Positions 16,677 through 24,934 of a DNA stretch of 64,000 bases are shown here, piece by piece. The translations under genes and the position numbers were made by a program. This DNA comes from Roseateles_C aquae. Its GTDB lineage: Bacteria > Pseudomonadota > Gammaproteobacteria > Burkholderiales > Burkholderiaceae_C. Position 1 is the first letter of the stretch, and the number at the start of each line of letters is the position of its first letter. Under the pieces are notes generated by a model. The model did no database searches and was not told the DNA's origin. It saw only the letters and a list, made by a program, of their open reading frames with translations. The stretch is from contig NZ_JAVXZY010000003.1 in assembly GCF_032337115.1 (NCBI RefSeq), forward strand, positions 248,001 to 312,000, written 5' to 3'.

Positions 16677-17768
16677 ATGAAGATCGCATTGTTGGGCGCT
16701 GGCCATATCGGTGAAACCATTGCACGTCTGCTGCATGGCTCGGGCCACTACGACGTGACCGTGTTCGACAAGAACGCCGCGGCGCTGGCCGTGCTGTCGG
16801 GCGAGGGCATCAAGACCCAGGTCGTCAGCGAAATCGGTGCTGGCGCTGCCGCCCAGGTGCGTGGCTTCAATGCGATCGTCAATGCGCTGCCCTACCAGCT
16901 GGCCATCCCCGCTGCCCATATGGCGCTGGAAGCCGGCTGCCACTACTTCGACCTGACCGAGGACGTGGCCGCCACCAAGGAAATCATGCGCATCGCCGAA
17001 GGCGCCAAGACCGCCTTCATGCCGCAGTGCGGCCTGGCTCCTGGTTTCATCGGCATCGTCGCCGCTCACCTGGCCAAGAGCTTTGACAGCCTGCACGACG
17101 TGAAGATGCGCGTCGGCGCGCTGCCGGCCTTCCCGACCAATGCACTGAAGTACAACCTGACCTGGTCGGTCGATGGCCTGATCAACGAGTACTGCCATCC
17201 CTGCGAGTGCATCCACGACGGCGAGAAGATCGACGCGCTGCCGTTGGAAGGCCTGGAGCACTTCTCGCTCGACGGCACCGAGTACGAAGCCTTCAACACC
17301 TCGGGTGGCCTGGGCACGCTGTGCGAAACGCTGTCCGGCAAGGTGCGCAACCTCGACTACAAGACGGTGCGCTACCCCGGCCACCGCGACCTGATGCAAT
17401 TCCTGCTCGGCGATCTGGCACTGAAGAACGACCAGGAGCTGCTGAAGGACATCATGCGCAAGAGCATGCCGGCCACCATGCAGGACGTGGTGCTGGTGTT
17501 CGTGACCGTCTCCGGCATGAAGAACGGCCGCCTGGTGCAGGAAGTGTTCGCCCGCAAGATCTTCGCCGAGCGCGATGGCGCCCGCCCGCTGTCGGCCATC
17601 CAGATCACCACCGCCGCCGGCATGTGCGCCGCGGTCGACCTGTTCCGCCAGGGCAAGCTGCCGCAGTCCGGCTTCATCTCGCAGGAAGAGGTCTCGCTGC
17701 CCGAATTCCTGGCCAATGAGTTCGGCAAGGCCTATCAGCAATCGCGCCAGGTCGAGTCCATCGGTTGA
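16677..17768 (+). CDS. Saccharopine dehydrogenase-fold oxidoreductase, probable lysine 6-dehydrogenase
   Basis: The 363-aa protein has an N-terminal Rossmann motif (IALLGAGHIGETIARLL) and a saccharopine-dehydrogenase C-terminal domain with LTEDVAATKEIM, FMPQCGLAPGFIG and EAFNTSGGLGTLCETL. As I recall the family, this overall pattern and the short length fit lysine 6-dehydrogenase, which oxidises lysine directly to aminoadipate semialdehyde/piperideine carboxylate. A saccharopine dehydrogenase would need a partner lysine-ketoglutarate reductase, which is absent here. The start is the ATG at 16677 after GAGGAG. The next gene encodes the matching semialdehyde dehydrogenase 15 bp downstream. Confidence 0.82.
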   Translation: MKIALLGAGHIGETIARLLHGSGHYDVTVFDKNAAALAVLSGEGIKTQVVSEIGAGAAAQVRGFNAIVNALPYQLAIPAAHMALEAGCHYFDLTEDVAATKEIMRIAEGAKTAFMPQCGLAPGFIGIVAAHLAKSFDSLHDVKMRVGALPAFPTNALKYNLTWSVDGLINEYCHPCECIHDGEKIDALPLEGLEHFSLDGTEYEAFNTSGGLGTLCETLSGKVRNLDYKTVRYPGHRDLMQFLLGDLALKNDQELLKDIMRKSMPATMQDVVLVFVTVSGMKNGRLVQEVFARKIFAERDGARPLSAIQITTAAGMCAAVDLFRQGKLPQSGFISQEEVSLPEFLANEFGKAYQQSRQVESIG

Positions 17769-17783
17769 GCGGAGAATCCCGGG

Positions 17784-19289
17784 ATGACTACGCAAACCAC
17801 TGATCTCCTGAACGCCCTGGGCGTTCCTTCCTCCGCTTACACCGGCGGCACGCTGAAGGTGCGCTCGCCCATCGATGGCGCGACCATCGGCGTCGTGCAT
17901 GAGGCTTCGGCCGAGGACATGCGCGCCGCCGTCGAGCGCGGCCACGCCGCCTTCCTGCAATGGCGCAATGTGCCCGCTCCCAAGCGTGGCGAGCTGGTGC
18001 GCCTGTTCGGCGAAGAGCTGCGCAAGCACAAGGCCGATCTGGCCCGCCTGGTCTCGCTGGAAGCCGGCAAGGTGAGCAGCGAAGGCGAGGGCGAGGTCCA
18101 GGAGATGATCGACATCTGCGACTTCGCCGTCGGTCTCTCGCGCCAGCTGCATGGCCTGACCATCGCCAGCGAGCGCCCCGGCCACCGCATGATGGAGCAG
18201 TACCTGCCGCTGGGCGTGGTCGGCATCATCTCGGCCTTCAACTTCCCCGTGGCCGTGTGGGCCTGGAACTCGGCGCTGGCCCTGGTCTGCGGCGATACCT
18301 GCATCTGGAAACCTTCCGAAAAGACGCCGCTGACGGCGCTCGCGACCCAGGCGCTGTTCGAGCGCGCGGTCGCCCGGTACGAGGGTGCGCCTGCCCATCT
18401 GTCGCAGCTGCTCAACGGCGACGCGGCGGTGGGCGAGGCGATGGTGGACCACCCCAAGGTGGCCCTGGTCTCGGCCACCGGTTCGACGCGCATGGGCCGT
18501 GCCGTCGGTCCGCGCGTGGCGGCCCGCTTCGGCCGTTGCCTGCTGGAACTGGGTGGCAACAACGCCATCATCGTGACCCCCAGCGCCGACATGGACCTGG
18601 CCGTGCGCGGCATCCTGTTCGGCGCCTATGGCACGGCCGGCCAGCGCTGCACGACGACGCGTCGCGTCATCGCTCACGAGAGCATCCATGACGAACTGGT
18701 GGCCCGTCTGGACAAGGCCCGCGCCCAGCTGAAGATCGGAAATCCGATGGAAGCCGGCAACCTGATCGGCCCGCTGATCGACAAGGGTTCCTTCGACGCG
18801 ATGCAGGCCGCACTGGCCGCCGCGCGCGAGCAGGGTGGCCAGGTCAGCGGCGGTGAGCGCGCGCTGGCCGAGCAGCATCCGGACGCCTTCTACGCCGTGC
18901 CGGCGCTGGTGCGGATGCCGGCGCAGACCGAGATCGTCAAGCACGAGACCTTCGCGCCCATCCTGTACACGCTGAAGTACAAGACGCTGGACGAAGCGAT
19001 CGCGCTGCAGAACGAGGTGCCGCAAGGCCTCTCGTCGGCGATCTTCACCAACGACATCCGTGAAGCCGAAACCTTTGTTTCGGCCAGCGGGTCGGACTGC
19101 GGCATCGCCAACGTCAATATCGGCACCTCCGGTGCCGAGATCGGTGGCGCTTTCGGTGGCGAGAAGGAAACCGGCGGCGGCCGCGAATCCGGCTCCGACG
19201 CCTGGAAGGCCTATATGCGCCGCACGACCAACACGGTCAACTACTCGCGCGAACTGCCCTTGGCTCAAGGTGTGAAGTTCGACATCTGA
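17784..19289 (+). CDS. amaB: Alpha-aminoadipate semialdehyde / piperideine-6-carboxylate dehydrogenase
   Basis: The 501-aa aldehyde dehydrogenase resembles the ALDH7/AmaB group. The catalytic Cys is about residue 289 in GTAGQRCTTTRR, the general-base Glu is in LLELGGNNAIIV, and the substrate/NAD region has GSTRMGRAVG. It would oxidise aminoadipate semialdehyde from the preceding enzyme to 2-aminoadipate. The C-terminal FGGEKETGGGRESGSDAWKAYMRR is typical of this subfamily. The assignment rests on subfamily pattern plus neighbours. A palindromic repeat copy separates it from hglS. Confidence 0.87.
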   Translation: MTTQTTDLLNALGVPSSAYTGGTLKVRSPIDGATIGVVHEASAEDMRAAVERGHAAFLQWRNVPAPKRGELVRLFGEELRKHKADLARLVSLEAGKVSSEGEGEVQEMIDICDFAVGLSRQLHGLTIASERPGHRMMEQYLPLGVVGIISAFNFPVAVWAWNSALALVCGDTCIWKPSEKTPLTALATQALFERAVARYEGAPAHLSQLLNGDAAVGEAMVDHPKVALVSATGSTRMGRAVGPRVAARFGRCLLELGGNNAIIVTPSADMDLAVRGILFGAYGTAGQRCTTTRRVIAHESIHDELVARLDKARAQLKIGNPMEAGNLIGPLIDKGSFDAMQAALAAAREQGGQVSGGERALAEQHPDAFYAVPALVRMPAQTEIVKHETFAPILYTLKYKTLDEAIALQNEVPQGLSSAIFTNDIREAETFVSASGSDCGIANVNIGTSGAEIGGAFGGEKETGGGRESGSDAWKAYMRRTTNTVNYSRELPLAQGVKFDI

Positions 19290-19312
19290 GCGCGACCCGG
19301 CGTCGGAACACG

Positions 19313-19384
19313 CCACAGAGACACAGAGACACGGAGATCCAGGGCTGAGGCTCTGCATTCCTCTGTGTCTCCGTGGCTCTGTGG
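19313..19384. repeat. Palindromic repeat, copy F (amaB-hglS gap)
   Basis: The left arm CCACAGAGACACAGAGACAC and the right arm CCTCTGTGTCTCCGTGGCTC (ending at 19384 with TGTGG) form a hairpin of the same family as the five copies in the hpa operon. This one is almost 10 kb away and inside a different catabolic operon. Confidence 0.9.
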
Positions 19385-19415
19385 GTGCCTTCTTTGAATT
19401 TCTAGACTGACCCCC

Positions 19416-20435
19416 ATGCTGGATTCCGGACTCTTTCGTCTGCTGAGCTGCGCCATTGGCGAGAGCGCGGCCATTGAAACTTTTGCGCAACTGCAGGTGG
19501 CGCCGGCCTTGCTGAATCCGGTGACGGCCCAGGTCTCGCGTGCCGAGATCGCGCAGGCGCTGAACATGGCGCTGTTCCGCGACGTGACGCTGCGCGTGCC
19601 GGCCGCCGCCGCCTATGTGGCGGACCAGCAGCGTGCCGGCCAGAAGCTGTGCTTTGACCATGGCGCGCTGCGCACCGTGGCCTGGCCCAGTGGCGCGCTG
19701 CCGGCGGGCGAAGCGGCCATCACCCGCGTGCTGCGGCCGCTGGGCTTTCGCTTCGCGGCGCCCTATCCGCTGCCCAAGCTGAAGATGACCGGCCGGGCCT
19801 GGTGCCATGAAGATTTCCCGGAAGAGATTGCACAGTTCTTCGTCTCCGAGCTGCATCCTGAGCAGTTCTCCAGCAGCTTCCAGGCCGCGGTGACCCGCGT
19901 GTTGTCGAGCTCGCGCGATCCGCTGCAACCGGGCGATATGGCACTGTTGGAGCAGCTGGCGCGCGACAAGAGCCTGCCCTGGGCCGGCGCGCTGGCGCTG
20001 CTGCCGCATCTGATCGCCTGCTTCGATCGACAGCATGGCCTGTTCTCGCTGGAGGACTACCAGACCCTGCTGACCGAGTCGGCCGAGATGGCCTGGATCG
20101 CGACCGAGGGCAATGCCTTCAACCACGCGACCGATCGCGTCGAGGACCTCGAATCGCTGGCTGCCATGCAACGTGCGCTGGGCCGCCCGATCAAGGAACG
20201 CATCGAGGTCTCGGCCACCGGCCAGGTGCGCCAGACCGCCTTCCGCGCGGTCCAGGTGCAGCGTCAGTTCCTGCACGAGGGTCAGGTCTTGACCATGGAA
20301 GTGCCGGGTTCCTTCTACGAATTCATCCAGCGTGAACGCGACGGCGAGCGCCTGGACCTGCGCTTTGACGCCGCCAATGCCACCGGTATCTTCAAGATGA
20401 CCACGCAGGCCAAGGCCCAGGCCGAAGCCTGCTGA
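19416..20435 (+). CDS. hglS: HglS, 2-oxoadipate dioxygenase/decarboxylase (DUF1338)
   Basis: The 339-aa protein belongs to the DUF1338/YdcJ family, a vicinal-oxygen-chelate-like Fe(II) enzyme. HglS converts 2-oxoadipate plus O2 to D-2-hydroxyglutarate and CO2. Visible family pieces include CFDHGALRTVAWPSG (a likely metal His), FFVSELHPEQFS (His and Glu) and WIATEGNAFNHATDRVEDLE. Length agrees. Its position after lysine-oxidising genes and before an FAD oxidoreductase suited to D-2-hydroxyglutarate strongly supports the role. Confidence 0.87.
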   Translation: MLDSGLFRLLSCAIGESAAIETFAQLQVAPALLNPVTAQVSRAEIAQALNMALFRDVTLRVPAAAAYVADQQRAGQKLCFDHGALRTVAWPSGALPAGEAAITRVLRPLGFRFAAPYPLPKLKMTGRAWCHEDFPEEIAQFFVSELHPEQFSSSFQAAVTRVLSSSRDPLQPGDMALLEQLARDKSLPWAGALALLPHLIACFDRQHGLFSLEDYQTLLTESAEMAWIATEGNAFNHATDRVEDLESLAAMQRALGRPIKERIEVSATGQVRQTAFRAVQVQRQFLHEGQVLTMEVPGSFYEFIQRERDGERLDLRFDAANATGIFKMTTQAKAQAEAC

Positions 20436-20441
20436 AGCACG

Positions 20442-21848
20442 ATGGCGGCCCACGCGCTGGACAGCTTTCTGAGCCAGGCCGCAGCACGCTGCGGCGCAAT
20501 GCCCGTCGCCACCGGCGCGGCGATTGAGCCTCGCTATCTGGAGGCGGCTCGTTATGGCGCCGGGCAGGCCGCGGCCTTGCTGCGGCCGGCCAGCGTGGCC
20601 GAACTGGCGGCGCTGCTGCCGCTGGCGGCGCGCCATGGCCTGCGCATCGTGCCGCAGGGGGCGCACACCGGCCTGGTGCGCGCCGGCACGCCCACCGATG
20701 CCCAGCGCGATCTGCTGCTCGCCACCGAGCGGCTGCGCGAGGTCTTCGAGCTGGATCTGCTTGACCGCACGCTGCGCGTCTCGGCCGGCTACCGGCTGTC
20801 CGAGATCAACGAGCGTCTGGCGCCGCATGGCTTGATGCTGCCCATCGACCTGAGCGCCGACCCCAGCGTCGGTGGCATGCTGGCCCATAACACCGGCGGT
20901 ACGCGCATGCTGCGCTTTGGCGATGTACGCGCCAACACGCTGGGCCTGACGGTGGTGACGGCCGAGGGCCAGGTCTTGCGCCTGGGCCGGGGTCTGCAGA
21001 AAGACAACGCGGCGCTGCCGCTGCAGCAGCTCTTCATCGGTTCCTCGGGCAGCCTAGGCGTGATCGCCGAGGCGACCTTCAAGCTGGCGCGCTTGCCTCG
21101 TCAGCAGGCCGTGGCGCTGGTGGCGCCCAACAGCCTGGACGCGGTGCTGCCGCTCTACCAGCGGCTGATGGACGAGCTGGGCAGCCTGGTGAGCGCCTGC
21201 GAGGGCATCTCGCGTGCCGCCTTCGAGGCTGCGCTGAGCTGCGGCGGCGAGCGCTCCCGCTGGTTCGGCGGCGAGCTGCCGGACTACGCGCTGCTGATCG
21301 AACTCTCGTCCGATCTGCCGGCCGACAAGCTTGATCTGCAGGCACTGCTGCAGGGTTGGCTGGAGGCCGAGTTCGGCGAGCGCGTGGCCGATGCGGTGCT
21401 GGGCGCCGATGCCGCCTGCTGGGCGCTGCGCCACCACATCAGCGAGGGCTTGCGCGCGCGCGGCAAGGTGGTCGGCTTCGATGTGTCGCTGCCACGGCGG
21501 CATTTCATGGCCTTCCGCGAAGCCGGCCGGGCCTGGCTGGCCGAACACTTTGCACCTGCCGAGCTGGCCGACTTCGGCCATCTGGGCGATGGCGGCATGC
21601 ACTTCAACCTGGTCTGGCCCAAGGATGCGCCGCTGCTCGACGAGGCCGCGCTGCGCGCCGGTGTCTATGCGCTGGTGCAGCGCTTCGAGGGCAGCTTCAG
21701 TGCCGAGCACGGCATCGGGCCGCAGCTGCAGCAGAGTTACTGGGACCTCAGCGCGCCCGAGTTGCTGGACTGGTCGGGCCGCGTGCAGCGCCTGTTTGAT
21801 CCGGCTGCATGCCTGGGCTTGACGGTGTGGGGCCCTCCTCCGCGATAG
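20442..21848 (+). CDS. FAD-linked D-2-hydroxyglutarate dehydrogenase (GlcD/D2HGDH family)
   Basis: The 468-aa flavoprotein has a PCMH-type FAD domain (VPQGAHTGLV, DLSADPSVGGMLAHNTGG) and an FAD-oxidase C-terminal domain. The metal-site motif is FGHLGDGGMHFNLVW and a late SAEHGIG is present. Seven bp after hglS, it is best explained as the oxidase of D-2-hydroxyglutarate to 2-oxoglutarate, completing lysine breakdown. D-lactate or glycolate oxidation cannot be excluded from sequence alone. Its last 101 bp overlap the antiparallel MocR-type gene. Confidence 0.82.
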   Translation: MAAHALDSFLSQAAARCGAMPVATGAAIEPRYLEAARYGAGQAAALLRPASVAELAALLPLAARHGLRIVPQGAHTGLVRAGTPTDAQRDLLLATERLREVFELDLLDRTLRVSAGYRLSEINERLAPHGLMLPIDLSADPSVGGMLAHNTGGTRMLRFGDVRANTLGLTVVTAEGQVLRLGRGLQKDNAALPLQQLFIGSSGSLGVIAEATFKLARLPRQQAVALVAPNSLDAVLPLYQRLMDELGSLVSACEGISRAAFEAALSCGGERSRWFGGELPDYALLIELSSDLPADKLDLQALLQGWLEAEFGERVADAVLGADAACWALRHHISEGLRARGKVVGFDVSLPRRHFMAFREAGRAWLAEHFAPAELADFGHLGDGGMHFNLVWPKDAPLLDEAALRAGVYALVQRFEGSFSAEHGIGPQLQQSYWDLSAPELLDWSGRVQRLFDPAACLGLTVWGPPPR

Positions 21849-23229
21849 CCGCTAGCCGGCTCAGCCCCTCCAGCGCCTGCGCGGCGGGCTGGGTGAAGGC
21901 CAGGCGCAGATGGCGTTGGAAGCCTGCGTGGGCACTCATGGCGCTGCCCGGTGTGAGCTTGACCCGCTGCGCCGCTGCGGCTTCGACCCAGGCCTCGGCA
22001 TCCGGGCCGCGCGGCGGCAACTCGGCCCAGAGAAAGAGCCCGCCTTCAGGGCGCTGGACGCGCCATTGCGGCAGCAGCCGGTGCAGGCCGTCGAGCAACA
22101 GCTCCGCCTGTGACTGCAGCTGCTCGCGCCGCGGCGCCAGCAAGGCGTCGTAGCGGTCCAGCAGATCGCAGGCCAGGGCAGAGCTCAGGGCGCTGCAGGC
22201 AATGTCGGCACTGGCCTTGGCGCGGCGCAGCGCCTCGATGAGCGGCTCGGGCGCTCGCAGCCAGCCGATGCGCAGCCCGGCCCACAGCGTCTTGGACAGG
22301 CTGCCGATATGGACGATGGGCGCGCCTCGCGGCACCGGCAGTGGCGCTGGCGTCTGCGCGAAATGCAGCTCGGCCAGCGAGTCGTCGACCAGCAGCAGGC
22401 CGCTGCCCTGGGCTGCCGTTCGGGCCAGCCGTTCCGACGCGCTGCGGCTCCAGCTGATGCCACAGGGGTTGTGCAGCGAGGGGCAGACATAGGCCAGCTT
22501 GTGCCGGCCGCCGGCCAGTGCGGCGCTGAAGGCCGGCGCATGGGCTGCGCGTGCTTGCACCGGCAGCTCGTCCAGGATGGCGCCGGCCGAGCGGAACACA
22601 TCAAGCGCGCCGAAGTAGTTGGGCGACTCCAGCAAGACGCGATCGCCGCGCTGCAGAAAGTGCTGAGCGAGCAGGCTGATCGCCTGCTGGGCGCCGGCGC
22701 ACACCAGCACCTGCGCCGGCATGGTCGGCAAGCCTTGGCGGCTGTAGCGCGCGGCGATGCGCTCGCGCAGCGGCAGCATGCCCTCGGGCTGATAGGCGCT
22801 CTCGCGCAGCACCAGGCTGGCCGCCTGGGCACTGGGCTGCAGCCAGGCCAGTTCGGGCACGGCCGTGGCCAAGGCGAAATCGACCCAGGCCGGATCGCCG
22901 CTGCCTTCGCGGCGCAGCGCCGGGTTGCCCAGTCGTACCGCACGCTTGCTGGCGGCGACGTGGCCCGGTGGGCCCGCGCTGACGGTCGTGCCCTGGCCCT
23001 GCCGGGCGTTGACCCAGCCGGCTTCTGCCAGCCTCGCATAGGCCGCGACCACGGTGCTGCGGCTGATGCCCAGTCGCTCGGCCATCAGGCGTTCGGGCGG
23101 CAGTCGATCGCCGGGCAGCAGCTCACCGCCGAGTATCAGGCCCTGCATGGCGCTGGCCAGCGCGGCATAGAGGGGCGAGCCCTGCAGGGCGCGGATCAGC
23201 GCCGGGTGGCGCAGCAAGGACCAGTCCAT
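21748..23229 (-). CDS. MocR/PdxR-type transcriptional regulator (GntR HTH fused to aminotransferase fold)
   Basis: The 493-aa protein has an N-terminal GntR winged helix (LLPGDRLPPERLMAERLGISRSTVVAAYARLAEAGW) joined to a fold-type I aminotransferase domain. The PLP Lys lies in IGSLSKTLWAGLRIGW and an NPCG motif in SLHNPCGISW. MocR proteins bind PLP and an amino compound and usually control a neighbouring divergent gene, here a PLP decarboxylase. The final residues overlap the 3' end of the convergent D-2-hydroxyglutarate dehydrogenase gene by 101 bp, an unusually long tail-to-tail overlap. It could also supply transaminase activity, but that is unproven. Confidence 0.87.
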   Translation of the reverse strand: MDWSLLRHPALIRALQGSPLYAALASAMQGLILGGELLPGDRLPPERLMAERLGISRSTVVAAYARLAEAGWVNARQGQGTTVSAGPPGHVAASKRAVRLGNPALRREGSGDPAWVDFALATAVPELAWLQPSAQAASLVLRESAYQPEGMLPLRERIAARYSRQGLPTMPAQVLVCAGAQQAISLLAQHFLQRGDRVLLESPNYFGALDVFRSAGAILDELPVQARAAHAPAFSAALAGGRHKLAYVCPSLHNPCGISWSRSASERLARTAAQGSGLLLVDDSLAELHFAQTPAPLPVPRGAPIVHIGSLSKTLWAGLRIGWLRAPEPLIEALRRAKASADIACSALSSALACDLLDRYDALLAPRREQLQSQAELLLDGLHRLLPQWRVQRPEGGLFLWAELPPRGPDAEAWVEAAAAQRVKLTPGSAMSAHAGFQRHLRLAFTQPAAQALEGLSRLAAIAEEGPTPSSPGMQPDQTGAARGPTSPATRAR

Positions 23230-23275
23230 GATTGCTCAATTGGATTGCTTGAATCAGTCCAGTTGACTCTAGCAT
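23230..23275. promoter_or_regulatory. Intergenic region between MocR gene and PLP decarboxylase, with direct repeats
   Basis: Two direct GATTGCT heptamers occur at 23230-23236 and 23243-23249, 13 bp apart. MocR proteins typically bind short direct repeats, so this is a candidate operator. A weak promoter-like pair TTGAAT (23249-23254) and TAGCAT (23270-23275) has a short 15-bp spacer. Confidence 0.45.
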
Positions 23276-23301
23276 CTGTCCCTCATCTGCTGGAGAAAGC
23301 C

Positions 23302-24699
23302 ATGCACCCTGTCCTGCAAGACGACTTGCGCGCACTGCCCGAGCTCTTGAACCTGGCGCGCGACAGCGCGCTGCACAGCCTGCTCAAGCTCGCAGAGCAA
23401 CCGGTGGCGATCCATCCGCTGCCCAGCGTCGGCCCGCTGGAGCGCAGTGTCGAGCCCGGCGCCGCCGCGGCACTGTGCCTGTTCGAGGCGCGCTGGCTGC
23501 CGCGGCTGGCCGCCAGTGCCGGGCCGCGCTATCTCGGCTTCGTGACCGGCGGCGCAACGCCGGCCAGCCTGGTCGGCGACTGGCTGACCTCGGCGCTTGA
23601 CCAGAACCCGACGGCCGGCTGGGACTCCGAGGCGCCCGAGCTGGAGCGGCAGACGGTGCGCGAACTGGCCGGCTGGTTCGGGCTTGGCGCCGCGCATGAG
23701 GGCGCTTTTGTTTCCGGCGCGACGATGTCGAACTTCGTCGGCCTTGCTATCGCCCGCGAGTGGCTGGGCGAGCAGCAGGGCGTGCGCGTCAGCGAAGTAG
23801 GTGTGGCCGCGCTGGGGCCGGTCACCGTACTGTCCGGCGCGGCGCATTCCAGCATTCACAAGGCGCTGTCCATGCTGGGCTTGGGGCGCCAGGCGGTGCA
23901 GAAGCTCGCCACGCAGCCCGGGCGCGAGGCGGTCGATCTGCAGGCGCTCGAGGCGGCGCTGCAGGCCCAGCAGGGGCGACCGGTGATCGTGGTGGCCAAT
24001 GCCGGTACGGTGAACAGCGGCGATTTCGATGATTTGCGCGCCATCGCGGCGTTGCGCCAGCGCTACCCCTTCTGGCTGCATGTCGATGCCGCCTTCGGCG
24101 CCTTCGCGGCGCTTGATGCACGGCTGGCCTCGCAGGTCGCGGGCCTGGACGCGGCGGACTCGGTCTGCGTGGACTGCCACAAATGGATGAACGTGCCCTA
24201 CGACAGCGCACTGCAGTTCACCCGTCACCGCGCGCTGCAGCTGAGGGTGTTCCAGAACGCGGCGGCCTATCTGGGCGAGCCGGGCGAGCGGCCCGACTTC
24301 GTTCATCTGACGCCCGAGAACTCGCGCCGCTGGCGCGCCCTGGCCGCCTGGTTTGCGGTGCAGGCCTACGGACGCGAAGGGCAGGCGGACATCGTGGCGC
24401 GCAATATCGACTGCGCCCGGCTGCTGGGTGATCTGGTCGCCGCCGATGAGACGCTGGAGTTGCTGGCGCCGGTGCGGCTCAATATCGTTTGCTTTGCCGT
24501 GCGGGGCATGACGACCCAGGCCGAGGTGCAGGCGCTGCTCGAGCGGCTGCGTGATCGCGGCGAGGCCTTTCTGACGCCGACGCTGTACGCCGGCCGCTGG
24601 GCCATTCGCGCGGCTTTCAGCAACTGGCGCACCAGCGCCGACGACGTGCGGCGCGTCCACAAGGCACTGCGCGCTGCGCTGAAGGCCGATCAGCCTTGA
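23302..24699 (+). CDS. PLP-dependent group II decarboxylase-family protein
   Basis: The 465-aa protein is of the aromatic-L-amino-acid/glutamate decarboxylase fold. The PLP Lys is in VCVDCHKWMNVPYDSAL, the PLP-stacking His region in GAAHSSIHKALSMLGLG, and the cofactor Asp in WLHVDAAFGAFAAL. The N-terminal PRYLGFVTGGATPASLVGDWL resembles group II decarboxylases. It is divergent from the MocR-type regulator, which probably controls it. Substrate unknown. I choose ATG 23302, preceded by GGAGA. The open frame continues far upstream, antisense to the regulator, and that part is not real. Confidence 0.83.
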   Translation: MHPVLQDDLRALPELLNLARDSALHSLLKLAEQPVAIHPLPSVGPLERSVEPGAAAALCLFEARWLPRLAASAGPRYLGFVTGGATPASLVGDWLTSALDQNPTAGWDSEAPELERQTVRELAGWFGLGAAHEGAFVSGATMSNFVGLAIAREWLGEQQGVRVSEVGVAALGPVTVLSGAAHSSIHKALSMLGLGRQAVQKLATQPGREAVDLQALEAALQAQQGRPVIVVANAGTVNSGDFDDLRAIAALRQRYPFWLHVDAAFGAFAALDARLASQVAGLDAADSVCVDCHKWMNVPYDSALQFTRHRALQLRVFQNAAAYLGEPGERPDFVHLTPENSRRWRALAAWFAVQAYGREGQADIVARNIDCARLLGDLVAADETLELLAPVRLNIVCFAVRGMTTQAEVQALLERLRDRGEAFLTPTLYAGRWAIRAAFSNWRTSADDVRRVHKALRAALKADQP

Positions 24700-24732
24700 A
24701 AGGTCAGCTTTTCCGAAATTTCAAGAAAAAGT

Positions 24733-24762
24733 TTGCGTAGATCAAAAATCCCGTGCTATAGT
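24733..24762 (+). promoter_or_regulatory. tRNA-Leu promoter
   Basis: TTGCGT at 24733-24738 and TATAGT at 24757-24762 are separated by 18 bp, and the -10 box has a TGC extension. The tRNA begins 36 bp after the -10 box. Confidence 0.7.
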
Positions 24763-24797
24763 AGCGGTCTTCGCTGCTGAAAAGCACTGAAGACAAA

Positions 24798-24875
<78 letters not shown>

Positions 24876-24882
<7 letters not shown>

Positions 24883-24924
24883 AACAAGAAAGGCCAGCAC
24901 GAAAGTGCTGGCCTTTTGCGTTTT
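24876..24924 (+). repeat. 49-bp perfect direct repeat, left copy (tRNA-Leu tail plus terminator)
   Basis: The sequence from GGCACCA of the tRNA 3' end through the terminator to GCGTTTT is repeated without change at 25336-25384. This copy belongs to the intact tRNA. Confidence 0.95.
24890..24924 (+). terminator. Rho-independent terminator of tRNA-Leu
   Basis: A perfect 11-bp stem AAGGCCAGCAC / GTGCTGGCCTT with a GAAA tetraloop is followed by TTTGCGTTTT. Confidence 0.93.
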
Positions 24925-24934
24925 GGGGCTTGGG

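Noticed and set aside
16653..20888. A 1411-codon open frame on the minus strand
   Set aside because: It is antisense to four well-defined lysine-catabolic genes on the plus strand. Its translation is Gln/Arg/His-rich low-complexity sequence typical of GC-skewed shadow frames.
22309..23301. N-terminal extension of the PLP decarboxylase by 331 codons
   Set aside because: The extension is antisense to the MocR-type regulator. The ATG at 23302 has a ribosome site and gives the normal family length.
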